Below are positions 30,981-42,636 of a DNA stretch of 64,000 bases, one piece after another. Below the pieces are notes generated by a model. That model searched no databases. It was not told the origin of the DNA and worked only from the letters and a program-made list of their open reading frames with translations. Numbering within the stretch: the first letter of the stretch is position 1; every line of letters starts with the position of its first letter. Position numbers and translations under genes: made by a program. The stretch is from Euglena gracilis (lineage: Eukaryota; Euglenida; Euglenophyceae; Euglenales): assembly GCA_039621445.1 (NCBI GenBank), contig CP154956.1:84688474-84752473 (forward strand), in the 5' to 3' direction.

Positions 30981-31790
30981 TTTTGTGACCAACTGTGTCG
31001 CCATCACTTGACGGGGCGGCCGACCCGTCAGCTGAAACCCCTGGTACCAAAATGGGTACCACTACCTTCGACCCCCGGGTTTTTTCCTGGGCAAACCGAC
31101 TTTTTTCGTTTTGAAAATGACGGTTTAGCACCTCCGCCGACCGAGGGAAAACCCCCGTCTGCCGAAGTAGGTGCGACACAAAACACTGTTTTACGAGGAC
31201 GAACCCTCGTCAGGTGAAGGCGTTGTACCTGTCACTGTCCCCCCTGTTTTGTGGTGCCGAGTGAATGCGCAGGTGCGCATTCACCCCCCTCCCCGTCCCG
31301 GCCTTTTCCCGAAGTTTTGGACGGTTATTGTGGGGGTGGGGGTGGGGGTGGGGGTACCGTGGTCTTTGCGGTTTGAGTGGAGAGGAGGTTCTGTGCCCTG
31401 TGCTGGAAGCAGGGCACGAGGGGGCTCTGGCGAATGTTTGGTGTGTGCGTGTAGTCTGCATTCAGAGAGTGGTGGGGTGTGTGTGTTAAAATCAAGACCA
31501 GATGTCTGTAGGGGAGGGCTCGTTACCCTCCTCAGGCTGCCTGCTGTTTGCCATCCCACACGGTGCACTGCACCCCTCTGTGACAGTTGCAGGCACAGCA
31601 TCCCTCCAGTGGCGCACGCAGTCTGCTCCGCATGTGTCTTCTCATAGGCACCACGGCACATCACCATGTGCGACCACCTGTGTTTAGGTGTGACGTTTGG
31701 GATGGGCCGCTGGGTTTGGAAGGGGGGAGCTGGCTTGCACTCCTCTCCTGTGTGTCACTGGTTTTAAAAGCTACGGAGCGGAGCCCCACT

Positions 31791-32393
31791 TCAACCCTTT
31801 TTGCCACAGACAACACCCTCCAGAACAGCCCTCACAAACGATGTAAAATGACTCCTCTCCGAGGTTGCATGAGGCACAAGAATGCGCACGTGCGCACTCT
31901 TGAGGCCATTCCTTCGCTGGCTGGCTGTGATTCTATCTGCAGGAGAGCAGGTGGGGAGCAGCGCTGGGCATCCACAAGAGTGCGCACCTGCGCATTCCGT
32001 GAGGGGGAGTGCGCAGGTGCGCATTCTCTGTGCTGTGGGGAGCTGTGTCTCGCTCTCCCGAACCCAGTGCCAGCACAGCATTCTGGCAGGGCAACCCCCA
32101 TGGTGCACTGCTGGCCTTTTTGTTGACGATTTCAGAGGCGTCTCATTGCACAGGAGGATGCCGCCAGAGTAGGGTGTACGTCTCCCGGGCTGTGCCTCCA
32201 CCTTGTGTGCTGAGTTGTTTGGCATGGCGTTGTACAGCAACCTCCTACCAGGGTGCTTTAAGGGGAGACACAAGAAGGGAATGCGCATGTGCGCATTCAC
32301 CCCGATGTGCCATGTTTGACTGCAGCCATTGCGGATGGGGTGTGTGGAGAAGGTGTGTGCATATCTGTTTTCCCTGTTCTTCACAGCGGCCAA
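31791..32393 (-). other. 200-codon frame inside the palindrome-rich element
   Basis: Longest minus frame of the element. Four palindromes translate within it as NAHMRIPF or CAGAHS-like strings. No conserved domain seen; overlapping plus frames are equally long (31,587-32,126). Coding is unproven. Confidence 0.2.
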
Positions 32394-33477
32394 AGGTTGT
32401 GTAGTTTGCAGTGCTGGAGCGTTGACTCTGAGTACATGATAAATAAGGGTTCTGTGTGGTGGGTGACGTTTGTTGCCAGCAAGGCCACAGGTGGTGGTCC
32501 TCCTCTGCCGTGTTTCGCTCCAGGGCTGCCTCGTCCCCAGACACCATTGGATCCTCGCAGGGAGGTCTACACTTCAACCGTGTGGTTTCAAACCCAGGCC
32601 AGTCGGGGGGAGTTGGCGTGGGTGGTGGCATGCCCACCTGGGAGTGGAAATATTCGACGGTGTGGCTGTAATTTAAAGAAAGGCACAGGACGATTGTTTG
32701 CACATGTGCGCATTCACCGGCTTTCCACTCATGCCATAAAAGATTGCTGACCGCATTTGGGAATTAGGGTGCCCGTCACCGAGGAATTTCCTCGGGCACT
32801 GAAGTCCCTTTCTCATCCGTTTTCCCTTGGTACGACACAGTGGAATACACAGAAAAAGCAGAACGAAAAAATTCCTGGGTTTATCGGCAAGTTTTTGTTG
32901 TGATGTGCGCGTGCCTGTCTCACGGTCTCAAGGGCCTGGAGAAACTTTGGGGCAAGGACTGACCATTGGTGTTCGCTTCTTTGAGTCCATTTGGATTGTG
33001 AATTAATTCTGTGTTTACAAACCGTTTTTGGGAATGATGCCGAACGTGGTGACAGGCGTGTTTCGCTCTCGAGGTGCCAACCCCGTGAGCACTGTGTGGA
33101 ACCAGACACAACCCCCTGCGTTGACCCTAATTGTGGGGCGCAGTGCTCCTGGCACCGTGCACTGCAGCCCAACATAAGGTTGTTCAGGGAGCCAATTGGC
33201 TGTGTGCTGCCATGCACGCTCTGGGGCGTGGGGTCGGACAACGCTGGCAGCAGCCTCCCTATCACCTCCCCCAGGTGGGGGACGGTTGCATGTGCGTTGT
33301 GACTTGCTCCACACGTTCATTAGAGCAGTGTGACTTGGCTGGGCACTGGACTGCAGCGGGTGAAGTGGAATGCGCAGGTGCGCATTCTGATTTGTTCGGT
33401 GACTTGCGGGGGGCAGTTCCCCTGTCACTGAAGGACATGAATTCGTGCCTTGACACCTGCCATCGCCGGGCCCAGGG

Positions 33478-34050
33478 TTGCTGCAGGTGTGGTGTTTCAG
33501 GGTGCGGTCTGGTACAGCGACATGGTTTCCCAGGGTGATTCTGTTGGTTCATCTCCCCCTCACACACCCATGTTCAGCCTGCCCGAAACCACATCACAGC
33601 GGTGCACAGCTCGCATTCAAGGCAGGCAAACAACAGGCCATACCCAGTGCGTCCTTCAACATCAATGAGCGTGTGCGCATTCCCCCTTCCCGCAACCTGT
33701 GTCCATTCCAAAAAATGCGCACCTGCGCATTCTTTTGGGTTTCCAAAAAATGCGCAGGTGCGCATTCTTCGGCCCTGATACTCAGTGACACCCCCGTTGT
33801 TTTGACCTTGGGAGGGCTGTGTCTCTGTGGCTGCAAGGTGTTCCCTCCCATGCTCATCCCAGGTTCACCAGGCCCTGCCCCCAGAAGCCATCAGCACGCA
33901 TCGGTGAACACAAGGTGTCACACCCAGGTCCAGGCTTCCCTGTGTCGCCCGTGTTCCGCATGCTGTGTGGAGTGTGCTGAGTGTGTGTCCATCCACGCAC
34001 TGTACCACAGTCGTCGTGAAACAGCTGTAAACAGCAGGATACGTGGTTGA
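33478..34050 (+). other. 190-codon frame inside the palindrome-rich element
   Basis: Plus frame containing two palindromes and a Cys-rich end (CRPCSACCVECAECV). The cysteine spacing does not match a zinc-binding family I know. Coding is unproven. Confidence 0.2.
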
Positions 34051-34261
34051 AGCAGAATACTGGGGGGTGGTTCCCGGTGTCGCGTTGAACCTAAACAGCT
34101 CATTTTTATGGTGTTTACCGCCAGTCTGGAAGAGGCATCAAGCCATCCGGAATGCGCACCTGCGCACTCCGCGTCCAAAATGCGCGGATGCGCATTTTCA
34201 CTAAAACTGCCTAAATTTTGTGACTCAACAAGAAAAGTGCATTCCCGGCCGTCTAAGAATA

Positions 34262-34740
34262 TATTTTTTCGAGATATTCAAATTGCACGAATTTTTCCAA
34301 GCAAAGCAAACTCGTCTCAATGAATACTAAAAATAATCATAAATTCAGTCCAGCTGGAGGGGAAGTCAAAGCGCCTTTGCATAGGGCGTTTCAAGCCTGG
34401 GCATTTTGCTTAATGTTGCTTCATTTTTGACATATTTTGCATTTCGTGGTTTTTGACCGAGTCGGAAACCTGTAGCATTTTGGGGGGGGGGATTAAATGG
34501 GCCATATCTTGAGTTAGTCGTAAAGTTGCAGCAAAACAAAACATGGTTCGGTGGTTTGATACAGAGCTCTAAGGGCTTATTTTAAGTCTCCGGGCAACTT
34601 CCTTGATTTTATTTGATTTTCGAGATGTTTTGAGGTATATTCATTAATCAAGAAGCTGCTGTGGATTCGGGGTGTAATTAGGACTAGCTGTCCAAGTGCC
34701 ATTAAATAGGGCGTTGCAGGGCTTGGTTTTTGTCATTGGG
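34262..34740. other. AT-rich non-coding DNA right of the element
   Basis: No gene. The word AGGGCGTTKCARGCYTGG occurs twice (about 34,384 and 34,708), hinting at an old duplication. Confidence 0.5.
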
Positions 34741-35580
34741 CTTCTTTTCTAACCCGCTGGCCCTGGGGAGTTATTTCCAACATACGTAAGTTATTTCCGT
34801 TTTGGTGGGGATCTGGCTCCGAAACGCAGGGGGTAACTGGGGCCAGGCACAGAATGAGGACCCGCGTAGCCCCAGCTGGGACCGAAGAACGGTGGTGCAG
34901 CGTTGGTTCTCCGAGGGGGCGGGGGTTGGGCCCCTCTTCTCCCTCCGGGTTTGTTTCGCCCTCACCCAGTCGATAAGAGCTCAGCAACCCCCCCCCCTAT
35001 TTGGCTGCTCTGTATCCTGGGTTTTTTCCGAATGTGTTGTTATGGCGAAAGGCTGAAGCACAACTGGGGAACAGGCCTTGAAGACTGGTCCTCTGCGATG
35101 CGGGCAAACTGGCAAAGGTGCACCATTTTACACCCCCCCCCAATGAAGCTCTGCGGAAGCACAGAAAGGAATGCTTTTCTGTGCAAGTGAGCCTTCCGAC
35201 CCCAGAGGGAAAGTGGCACTGAACGAGGATCTGGAAACCCTGCAGGTGGGTGGGGGGAGGGGAGGACCCGCCTCGAGTCGGTGACGGGATGATTATTGCT
35301 GAGTGGTGCTCCGACCTCTCCGGAGGGGGAGGCGAGTGGCTGGTTTTTCGGAATGGCTGGTTGGGCTCTGACCCCCCCCTTTGATGCGGAAACACTTTCT
35401 GAAATTTTGGTCTGAGTGGCTGGAGTGACTGGCGCCTCTCGCAGGTGGGAAGTCAGTGGTCGGAAGGAAGCGCAGGAATTTGACTGAGTAACTTTTTTCA
35501 AAGTGACCCCAGGGGATCGCTTCCACCTGAAGGATGGCATCCCTTCTTTTCCTTTCTGACCCCTGTTTTTTTTTAGGTTA
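34740..35580. other. Unassigned, minus frames without motif
   Basis: Several long minus-strand frames overlap one another and match nothing recognisable. No repeat-family match found. Confidence 0.4.
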
Positions 35581-35582
35581 AA

Positions 35583-36173
35583 GTGATACAGGGGGGGTCC
35601 CCCAACCCCACCTCCCGATGGCTGGGGAGGGGGCGACCACCACCCCACTGTGTGCGGCGGACAGGAGAGCCTGCGTCTGCACAGGGTTGGTGCTTCACAC
35701 CAAGGGGGAGTTTCGCTGGGGTGGGTCATTTTGTTGAGGTGTCGGCCTCACACATGGGAGTTCGTGGGTTCAAATCCCGCCGCATGAGGACGGGTGGATC
35801 AGTGCGGGTCGAGGGCACACCGGGGGGTCGATCGGCTCATCGCCGCTGGTATCCGCTGCCCCCGGCGCACCGCGGTGTGGCTGGCTCACGTGTGGGCAAG
35901 GATGTGGAGCCAGGCCGTGGTGTCAGTCCACCGTTGATCCTGAGGGGCGGCTGCCAGCGGAGCATATGGCGGCCCCTTCGGACGTCCTGGCTGGCCCCTT
36001 CCGTCCTGCCCTGTCCCGTCCCGGCCTGTCCTGGCCTGTCTTGGCAGTGGTGCTGCGGCACTTCAGGACACTGGCTGGGGGCCGGTTCGTCTTGCAGTGG
36101 GGGGCATTGGCACGCACTGGGTGGGCACATCGTGCGCACCGTGTGGTTTCGATGCCTGGCGTCTTTTTTTTAA
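35583..36173 (+). CDS. Weak 196-codon frame
   Basis: Arg/Gly/Pro/Trp-rich frame across a GC-rich island with no motif. The tRNA-like segment lies inside it, which argues against coding of at least that part. Confidence 0.15.
   Translation: MIQGGSPNPTSRWLGRGRPPPHCVRRTGEPASAQGWCFTPRGSFAGVGHFVEVSASHMGVRGFKSRRMRTGGSVRVEGTPGGRSAHRRWYPLPPAHRGVAGSRVGKDVEPGRGVSPPLILRGGCQRSIWRPLRTSWLAPSVLPCPVPACPGLSWQWCCGTSGHWLGAGSSCSGGHWHALGGHIVRTVWFRCLASFF
35727..35787 (+). tRNA. tRNA-like sequence (Val-CAC-like), probable pseudogene or SINE head
   Basis: Contains GGCCTCACACATGG, like a valine anticodon region, then a T-arm GTGGGTTCAAATCCCGC that pairs over five bases and includes a good B-box (GGTTCAAATCC). The D-arm/A-box and the acceptor stem pair poorly, so it is not a normal tRNA gene. 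Confidence 0.3.
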
Positions 36174-36199
36174 AAAATGCACAAAAACATGTAAGAAAT

Positions 36200-38140
36200 T
36201 AATTATTTCTTCGGTGCCAAAACTGAAATTTCATTTTTAGTCAATTTTCGTCGAAAGGCGCACGGGGTGTGAACGGTCTACTCGGAATTTCAATAGCCAT
36301 CAGGGCACCTGCCGAATGAATGCCAACGCCTGTTGCAGACATGAAGTTCATGGTGCATTCAGTTCGACGAAGAACATACGGTATTTTCCCAAGAGAAGGG
36401 TGCCCTCCGCTTCCAGAAATCCTTTTTGCATGAAGCTCCCCCCCTAACACCAGACCAGACGTCAGAGGTAGATTTCACGCTTCTGAAGCCATGTTACCCA
36501 TCAATCGAAAGCTCTTCTCAAGGGCTTTTGACAGATGGCCACAGAATTCAGCCATAATGCACAGAGCTCTTATTTTCAGCGATCGTGCATTCCAAAATTT
36601 GTCTAATCCCAGCGTTCAGGTACCATATAGCATGTCAATTGAACACTCTCCCCGAGGGGATGGGGTGCATCCAATTCGGCTAATAGGTTTGGTCTCCCAT
36701 CAATGTGCCAGAAACGAGAGTGAGGACACAGTTGACACAGTCTGCAAAGCAAGCAGGAGGTGGTCCAGCCAGCCGGCAATTATTCTTCAGCCAACAGCCC
36801 CCACCCTGGCTGCTGGCTGGGACCATGACAGGGGGGGAGGGGTCGATTTTAAAACTAAGTTGGGCCCAGCAGGAAAATTTTTCGGTCTTAACTGAAGGAT
36901 TTTGAACAAGGGTGGTTGCGATGAATTTTTTTAAAAAAATGGCGATTTTCGAGGATGGGGAGTTAGGGATAGGGTTGTGGTTGCTGTAAAAAAAAAAATG
37001 CTCCACCCTGATGAGTTTGGATATGTGATGGCTTTTGTGATGGCTTCCAGTGCAAGTTATGGAAAGAAGAGCAGCGCTTTACTCCACTCTCACTGGACTC
37101 TCGCCCAGTGGGGGGTGGGGGCTCATTTTCAACCAGCACCTTTTTCTAGCCAGCCAGTTGAACCCCTGAGAGCTTTTGAAAAATACCCAGACTAAAGAAT
37201 CAGATCCTCCAATGCCCTCTGATGCTGTCACACAAAAAGGGAAGAACCAGACCCCACATCATCAATATCTACTTCTTAGAAGTTCTTCCACAGCGATGTG
37301 CTGCCCTTTGTTGTACTGCATTGCTGAGCAGGCATGTGGCATTTTGCTGAGATGTGCACCATAATAGTATGTGTGTCACACTGTTCTGGGTCTTTCAGGG
37401 AAGAAGTTCATCTTAAAAGCCTGATTTTGAAAAGTTTGCCTTTCTGAACAGATTTTTTTCATTTTTGCAAGATTTTTTCTGTTTGTGTTTTTTTTTGAAT
37501 TGTTTATTTAGAAGACCATTTAGGAATATCTGGCACATGCAAACTCCAGAAAAGAATTCGTAAAATTTGAGTGCATGTATATCACATGTATTAATAATTC
37601 TGCTAAGAATACCAATAATTGTGGTTTTTTGGGGGGAGGACAGCCTCATATGCCCACCCACCCATGCGCTGGTGTTCAGCTGGCCAACGGGGGCAGTGAG
37701 TAGTCATTGGAGGGTCGTGCCATCTGCGTTTACCCCTGGAAGAGGTTCATTCCCCCCATCCCCGCCATCTGCATGGAGCCTCTGCTGCCTCTGCGGTTGC
37801 CAGCACCAACCCTCGTGGTGCGGCCCTCCCGACGTCTGCTGCTGTTCCACTGCCTGGGAGCCATCAGAGGCAGGTCAATGGAAGGGGGAGGGGGCCTGGA
37901 GGCAAGCTGGGCACGTTTGACCCATATTGTCATTCTCTGCCGCAACTTCATTCCCCGAACTCTTTCTTTCCCTTCCCAAGTTGGCCCCCAACTCGAAATT
38001 GGATTGGAATGGACAGGATCAGTCCAAGATGCCTTCTCACAGGGGACTTTCAAGCAAAACATAAAACCACCGAAATATTTACCTCTTGCTGCATGAGACT
38101 GGAGTTCTGGCTTGCCTTGGGGAGCGTAGGTCTTCAGGGG
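36200..38140. other. Mostly non-coding; nothing firmly recognised
   Basis: Short frames such as 36,491-36,895 (+) and 37,707-38,096 (+) or its minus counterpart have mixed composition without motifs. A family C-like CCAGCCAGC word is at about 36,765. Confidence 0.4.
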
Positions 38141-38159
38141 ATTCTTCAGTCGGACCCAA

Positions 38160-38530
38160 CCCTGCCCCCCCCCCCAGCAGGTCCAGCCAGCCAGCACCTT
38201 TTTTCCAGCCAGCAGCTCTCAGCCAGGCCACAGACCCCCCTGTCGAGCAGGGGTCGAGTAGCAATGAAATGTCGCAGCCCAGCAAAGCCAGATTGGACCG
38301 AGAAAGGTTTTGGTGCAAAACGCCGAAATTTTTCGAAAAGGGGTGAAATGATTTAAAAAAAACAACCTTTTGAAGTTTTTTGGGGGGATTTTCTCCTGCC
38401 TATTTTTGGGTGACAGTTGCCCCCCCCCGAACTTCCCATCCCTGGGGAGGGGAGGTGTCCAGCCAGCACCTTTTTTTCCAGCTGGCTGGCTGGACCCCTC
38501 CCGGGGGTTTCTTAAGAAATTCCCTGCTCC
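38160..38530. repeat. Two family C copies
   Basis: CCAGCCAGCACCTTTTTTCC at 38,188 and again at 38,459, the second followed by AGCTGGCTGGCTGGACCCCT, CCCGGGGG and TTCTTAAGAAATTCCCTG. Confidence 0.7.
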
Positions 38531-38559
38531 CCCCATTTCAGCCCCACCTCGGGGCCCCT

Positions 38560-39050
38560 CCAGTGATAAAGGAAGGTATACCACCTTAACGTTGGCCCGA
38601 ACAGGTTGGGGGGACATTTTCCCCCTCATTGACTCCTAAAGTGCGGTGCCTGAATGGCAAGGTTAAAAAAGATGGTTTTAGTGACCACCTCCTTTTTTTG
38701 GCGCTATGAAGGTCTGGAAGCAGTATCCAGCATCCAGTAGAGATGGTGAAAGTGATTGGTTCCAATTGACCTGGCACCCCCACCAGGTTATTGGGGGGGG
38801 GGGGTCGTTTCGCACAGACCCACTGGAGTCACCAGCTGCAAATTATTGGGACGAGGATGAAGCCCCTGGAGGCCCGCTTGAATTTCCACGCCCCTTCGGG
38901 GGTTTGCGGAAATCCTTCGGACAGGCCTGCCACCCAGGATATGGCCGCAGACAGGGGGGGGGGTCCAAACTGGTGGCTTTCCAGCCAAAGCTGGTGAAAG
39001 TCTGATGCCATCCACTCGGGATCCTCCCCACCCCGCAGGGGGAGGGAATA
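38560..39050. other. Unassigned
   Basis: A minus and two plus frames overlap, with no motif. A G-run hairpin lies at 38,790. Confidence 0.4.
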
Positions 39051-39300
39051 TGCAAGTTGCATAATCTGCATTTTTTGCACAGTCGAAAATCTTGAAAATT
39101 TGCATTTTGCATAGTTTGTATTTTTTCCATAATGAAGGATTTGTGAAAAGTCGCATTCTTTTTGCATTTTTTTTGCATGCATTGCCTTTCCGCTCTTGTT
39201 CGGCTAATTTGTACACAACTTGCATATTTTTGCATTTTTTACACTTGTTTGCATTTTTATGCAATTTTTTTGCATTGCGTATTTTGAGGTGTTTTGTAAC
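39050..39300. other. TTTTTTGCAT-rich tract
   Basis: About a dozen TTTTGCAT words within 250 bp, resembling the CCGCATTTTT arrays of the hAT element but without terminal repeats. Confidence 0.5.
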
Positions 39301-39479
39301 CTATTTCCCCTGTCTCCTTCCCATCTGGAACGTTGCCGCCTAATGGCCAATAACAGGAGTTGAAGATTGCCACCGAATCTGAAAGTTGCCAACCCCCAAT
39401 GGCCTGTCAGGTGACAAATCCCCTTAGGGGGAATTGAAGACCCCACACACATACCCCTCCCCAGACACTTGGACCCCCT

Positions 39480-39665
39480 CGTCCCTACACGCAAACTTTG
39501 TCCAATGAAGTTGGCCTTCGGCCTTAACACAGGACCTCGGCCCCTATTTTGAATATTTTGGGCCTATTTTGCGCACGGCCCGCCAAAACTCTCAAATTTG
39601 CCCCGCCCCCCCAAGGTTGGCCCCCTGTCTTTACCTTCAATCCTGGCCCAGGCCAAGCCCCCCCA
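39480..39665. repeat. Repeat family B copy
   Basis: CTACACGCAAACTTTGTCC, GAAGTTGGCCTTCGGCCTTA, GCGCACGGCCCGCCAAAACT and CAATCCTGGCCCAGGCCAAG in order. This is one of the more complete copies. Confidence 0.7.
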
Positions 39666-39689
39666 GGGGGGTAGCTATGTTTCCAGGGG

Positions 39690-40240
39690 GTAGCCATATG
39701 GCCGGGGGGGGGGGGGCTCCACGCACCACCAGGACCGATGGCTGCTCGCCGTCCGCTGCCCCTGTACCACTCCCCATCGTCCCCCGTCCCCCCCAGCCAG
39801 CGCTGAACGGGAGTCTTGGCACCCCCCAGGGGTCGGGTGGGGGAGGAGAGTCGACCCCCTCCCCCCCCCCTCCCGCTCAGCCCTGCGCCAGCGGGACGAG
39901 CAACCCCGTGACCTGCGACTGAGCCCCTTCCCGCTCACCCTCCACAGCGCCGACCACCGCCTGCCACCCCCCCCCCACACCCCCACGCCACCGTGGGGCG
40001 TTGGGGAGCTTGGGACCGCTCCCGCCTTGTGTGTTCGGATGTGGGGTTGAGCCCACTATGCCCCCGCGTTGTTTGCCTGCAGCGCCATGGCGTTCTCCAG
40101 CGCAACTGCCATTGACGCGTCTGGGGTTCGGTGTGACAAGGGCGCCTGGGCTTTGGTGGGGGCGTTCCCCCCAGCCCAGAATGGGGCCAGCCTGTCAAGG
40201 AGGTCAGGACCAACCAGGGAGTAACCAGGGGCCCCCCAAG
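39690..40240. other. GC-rich, possible coding on either strand, unassigned
   Basis: Open plus frames (39,569-39,922 and 40,001-40,570) and minus frames (39,675-39,986; 39,935-40,213) overlap. All are Pro/Gly/Arg-rich and unrecognised. Confidence 0.2.
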
Positions 40241-40284
40241 AGGTTAATTGTTTTTTGGAGGTTCCCCACTCCAGAAAGTTTTAG

Positions 40285-40430
40285 ACTTTTGATTTTGAGC
40301 CTGTTCTGGGGTTTGTTCAGTCAATTTTCGCCCAAAAAAGTGCTCAAATTTGCATTTTGGTCGATTTCGTGGAAGGGTTTTTATTTGGCTCGCTGCTTTG
40401 CGCCGGGCCAAAAATACGGTCTTATTGGTC
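40285..40430. repeat. Family A internal fragment upstream of the second NPF gene copy
   Basis: TTTTCGCCCAAAAAAGTGCT, TTGCATTTTGGTCGATTTCG and GCTTTGCGCCGGGCCAAAAA match family A cores. It sits at a similar distance from the gene as 13,690-13,935 does from the first copy. Confidence 0.55.
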
Positions 40431-40751
40431 TGCCGTGTTTTGGTGGATTGGGGAGGCAAGGTTGGGGGCAAGCGTCGGAGGGCGGGTGGCAAGCATCGGT
40501 GAGCCTTTTTGTCCTCCACCACAATTGCCTCCCGAAGCGGCGAACTGGCGACCCCCCCCCCTCCTGCTGATCATTGGCTTGCAGGTCAGTGGTCGCCTCA
40601 GGGGGGGAAGGTATTCAAGAGGTCGTGGAAGAATGTTGTTGACAGGGACACAACCCCATCAGCCAAACGCTCCGTGAGTGTGCGCCGTTTCCGCCGCAGA
40701 ATCCCGACCTGTTTTTTGCGCCACAGGTTTCCCATCAGCTCACTCTCCACA

Positions 40752-41011
40752 ATGGCCACCTCCCCAGTTCACGCCCATGGCCAGCGCCCCGGCCTGAACA
40801 ACCCCTTCGGCCCCGGCATCGAGGGCAACCTCTTCTCCCGCCCCGGCCCCAAGGCCATCCCCCAACCCCGCGCCCCGGGGACTGCCCACAGGGCCATTCG
40901 GCTGCTCCCGTGTCTGTCACCCCTCGTCGTGTGTGCCAGAAAACCCCCCACTTCTAGCACCCCCTACAAACCCCACCCCCTCCGACCCCCAACCCCCCCC
41001 CCGAGAGGGCG
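40752..41011 (+). CDS. NPF-motif protein, second copy, exon 1
   Basis: ATG at 40,752 after an acceptor-like GCGCCACAG. It codes MATSPVHAHGQRPGL and NNPFGPGIEGNLFSRPG, then a Pro/Arg/Ala-rich region to a consensus donor (GGCGAG/GTGAGTGC) at 41,012, about 87 codons. The first 33 residues match 14,040 with only substitutions, and the ORF is intact here. A Pro-rich, disordered, basic protein with an NPF motif is suggested; an EH-domain ligand role is only inferred from the tripeptide. Confidence 0.55.
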
Positions 41012-41146
41012 AGGTGAGTGCCGACCCCTCCAGGTCTTTTTTAAAAAAAAAAACCTTCTGCCCCCCTCCCACCCAAAACTACAGGAAGCTGTGATGCCGG
41101 CTTTACTATTCTCGGGCCGATAGATTCATTTGACGCATCGTGAAAC

Positions 41147-41253
41147 CCGGTCGGATACAAAGAGGGTGTCAGGAACCCCCCTTGTAGGGGGTCCAACCCC
41201 CCCACCCCCAGACAGGAAGGGGGTCCGACCTCCCACCTGTATATCGAACCCTG
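41147..41253. mobile_element. Minimal family A element
   Basis: GGTCGGATACAAAGAGGGTG ... TATATCGAACCCTG around a GGGGTCCAACCCCCCCAC hairpin. About 105 bp. It lies in the intron between the two NPF exons. Confidence 0.6.
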
Positions 41254-41499
41254 CCCCCGAGAGAAGCCGTTTCTTTTAAGCTGGTGGCGGTGGGGTTGGG
41301 CTGAGTGGGTACCCCCCGGAGGCGGGGTTTTCCTGTATTTTTTTCGGTGCGAAACGCCAAAAAAATTTGGCCCCAAATCGAACCCCCCCCCCAAAGTGGG
41401 TCCCCCCAAACCCCTCCCTTGGCCCCCAGGTAGTGGGTCGGTGGGTCGGCACCCAAAAAAAATCTTGTACCAGGGGGTCATGGTCTAAGTGGATCCATG

Positions 41500-41640
41500 G
41501 GAAGGCAGCCCCCGGGCGACGGCAACAACCCCTTCGGCCCAGGCCGCCCCGACAGCCCCTTCCTGACCCTGCCATTTGGCTCGCCCCCAACGACCTCCCC
41601 CCAGCGCCGCAACAGTGCCCAGCCCCCGGGGCACGGTTGG
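41500..41640 (+). CDS. NPF-motif protein, second copy, exon 2
   Basis: The frame reads DGNNPFGPGRPDSPFLTL, then Pro/Ser-rich to an NSAQPPGHG segment. It is homologous to 15,190-15,345. Incoming phase could not be fixed. Confidence 0.5.
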
Positions 41641-41965
41641 GCCACACTTGGGACAAACAGCAGGCTTTGGTTTCCATCCGCTTCCCCCCCCCCTCGACGT
41701 GCATCATTGAACGCATCGTGTGCATTGCATATGTTGATATTTTCAGTGCTCAGCAGTGGAACCGACCCATGTGCTCTTCCAAACCTGCTCTGGGCATGTT
41801 TTTTTTTTGTTTGCAGATTCTCAGAAGAAGGCCCCCAACAGCCAGGGGCCAAGGTTCAATGGCCAGGGGGGAGGGGAGGAGCTGGGGGAAGGTCACAGCA
41901 GAAAGTGAAATGACCCTCAAGGGGTCGTTCTTTGCAACCATTCTGTATGTTTTCTGTCCAGTAAA

Positions 41966-42197
41966 ACCCCCCCAAATCTCAGCCACCCGGCTTTATATTT
42001 GGACAGGATTTCAAGACCCTCAGTGGGGGCTTTTTATTTGGCGAGGGGCTTTAAATTGGGGGAGGGGATTAAAAATTTTCGGGTGGCCTCTATGATCTTC
42101 GCAAACAGTCCTAAAATTTGAACTGGCAGCCCTTTTCCGACCCATTTTTGACACATTTTGACCCCCCCAAACCCCCCCAAATATAACCCCCCCCCCC
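41966..42197. repeat. Repeat family G (TTTCAAGACCC / TTTTATTTGG)
   Basis: GGATTTCAAGACCCTCAGTG, GGGGGCTTTTTATTTGG and CCCCCCAAATATAACCCCC. Related stretches at 46,560-46,640 and 57,434-57,819. Confidence 0.5.
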
Positions 42198-42199
42198 GA

Positions 42200-42630
42200 C
42201 GCTGGTGTCATTCAGGAAAAAAAATAGAAAAAATTTGGGTGGATACAACATTTTTTTTCTTCACCAGAGATGCTTCATTTTGGAAAAGAATTGCACATTT
42301 CTTCGAAAAATAAGAGGTACACAGCAAAAATTTGGCATAAAATTGGTATTTGGCCACAATTGAAGGCCACAGTGTTTTGGGGTGCATTCTTGCAGTTTCA
42401 ACATTTTTGGTACCCGGTTCCCAGTCCGTCGGTACCCAGTCGGGCTTTTTTCCAACCAGGGGACCCCTGCTTTTGGAGCCAACATGTCCTCCCCCAGGAC
42501 AGTGAGCTGGGGAGGGCGTAGGAGGAAAAATATTGTGCAAAGGCATTTTTTGGCGGGATGTGTATTCCTGGTGGGAAAGCAAACACCCTCATTTCTGATT
42601 CCATTTGATGTCATTGAAGTTTGGGTTGTT
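42200..42630. other. Unassigned
   Basis: Two minus frames overlap with no motif. No repeat-family match. Confidence 0.4.
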
Positions 42631-42636
42631 GAATTA

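Larger units (their letters stand above)
30922..34257. mobile_element. 3.3-kb TIR element studded with a GC-rich palindrome
   Basis: Perfect 26-bp terminal inverted repeats begin CTTAGACGGCCGGGAATGCA (30,922-30,947 and inverse 34,232-34,257). The direct repeat AATAT flanks them (30,917-30,921; 34,258-34,262). The interior has thirteen sites of an 18-20-bp palindrome with arms GAATGCGCA / TGCGCATTC and a two-base spacer (GG, CC, TG or CG). The outermost sites lie 17 and 35 bp inside the TIRs. Several frames of 150-200 codons occur on both strands, but none carries a recognisable motif and several run through the palindromes. It looks like a DNA transposon without an evident transposase. Confidence 0.8.

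Noticed and set aside
31263-34197. CRISPR-like array of the 20-bp palindrome
   Set aside because: Spacing between copies ranges from under 30 bp to about 900 bp, the arms vary, no leader or cas genes are present, and the DNA is eukaryotic. TIRs and a target duplication explain it better.
35583-36173. 196-codon gene
   Set aside because: No motif, unusual composition, and it overlaps the tRNA-like segment; kept only as a weak feature.
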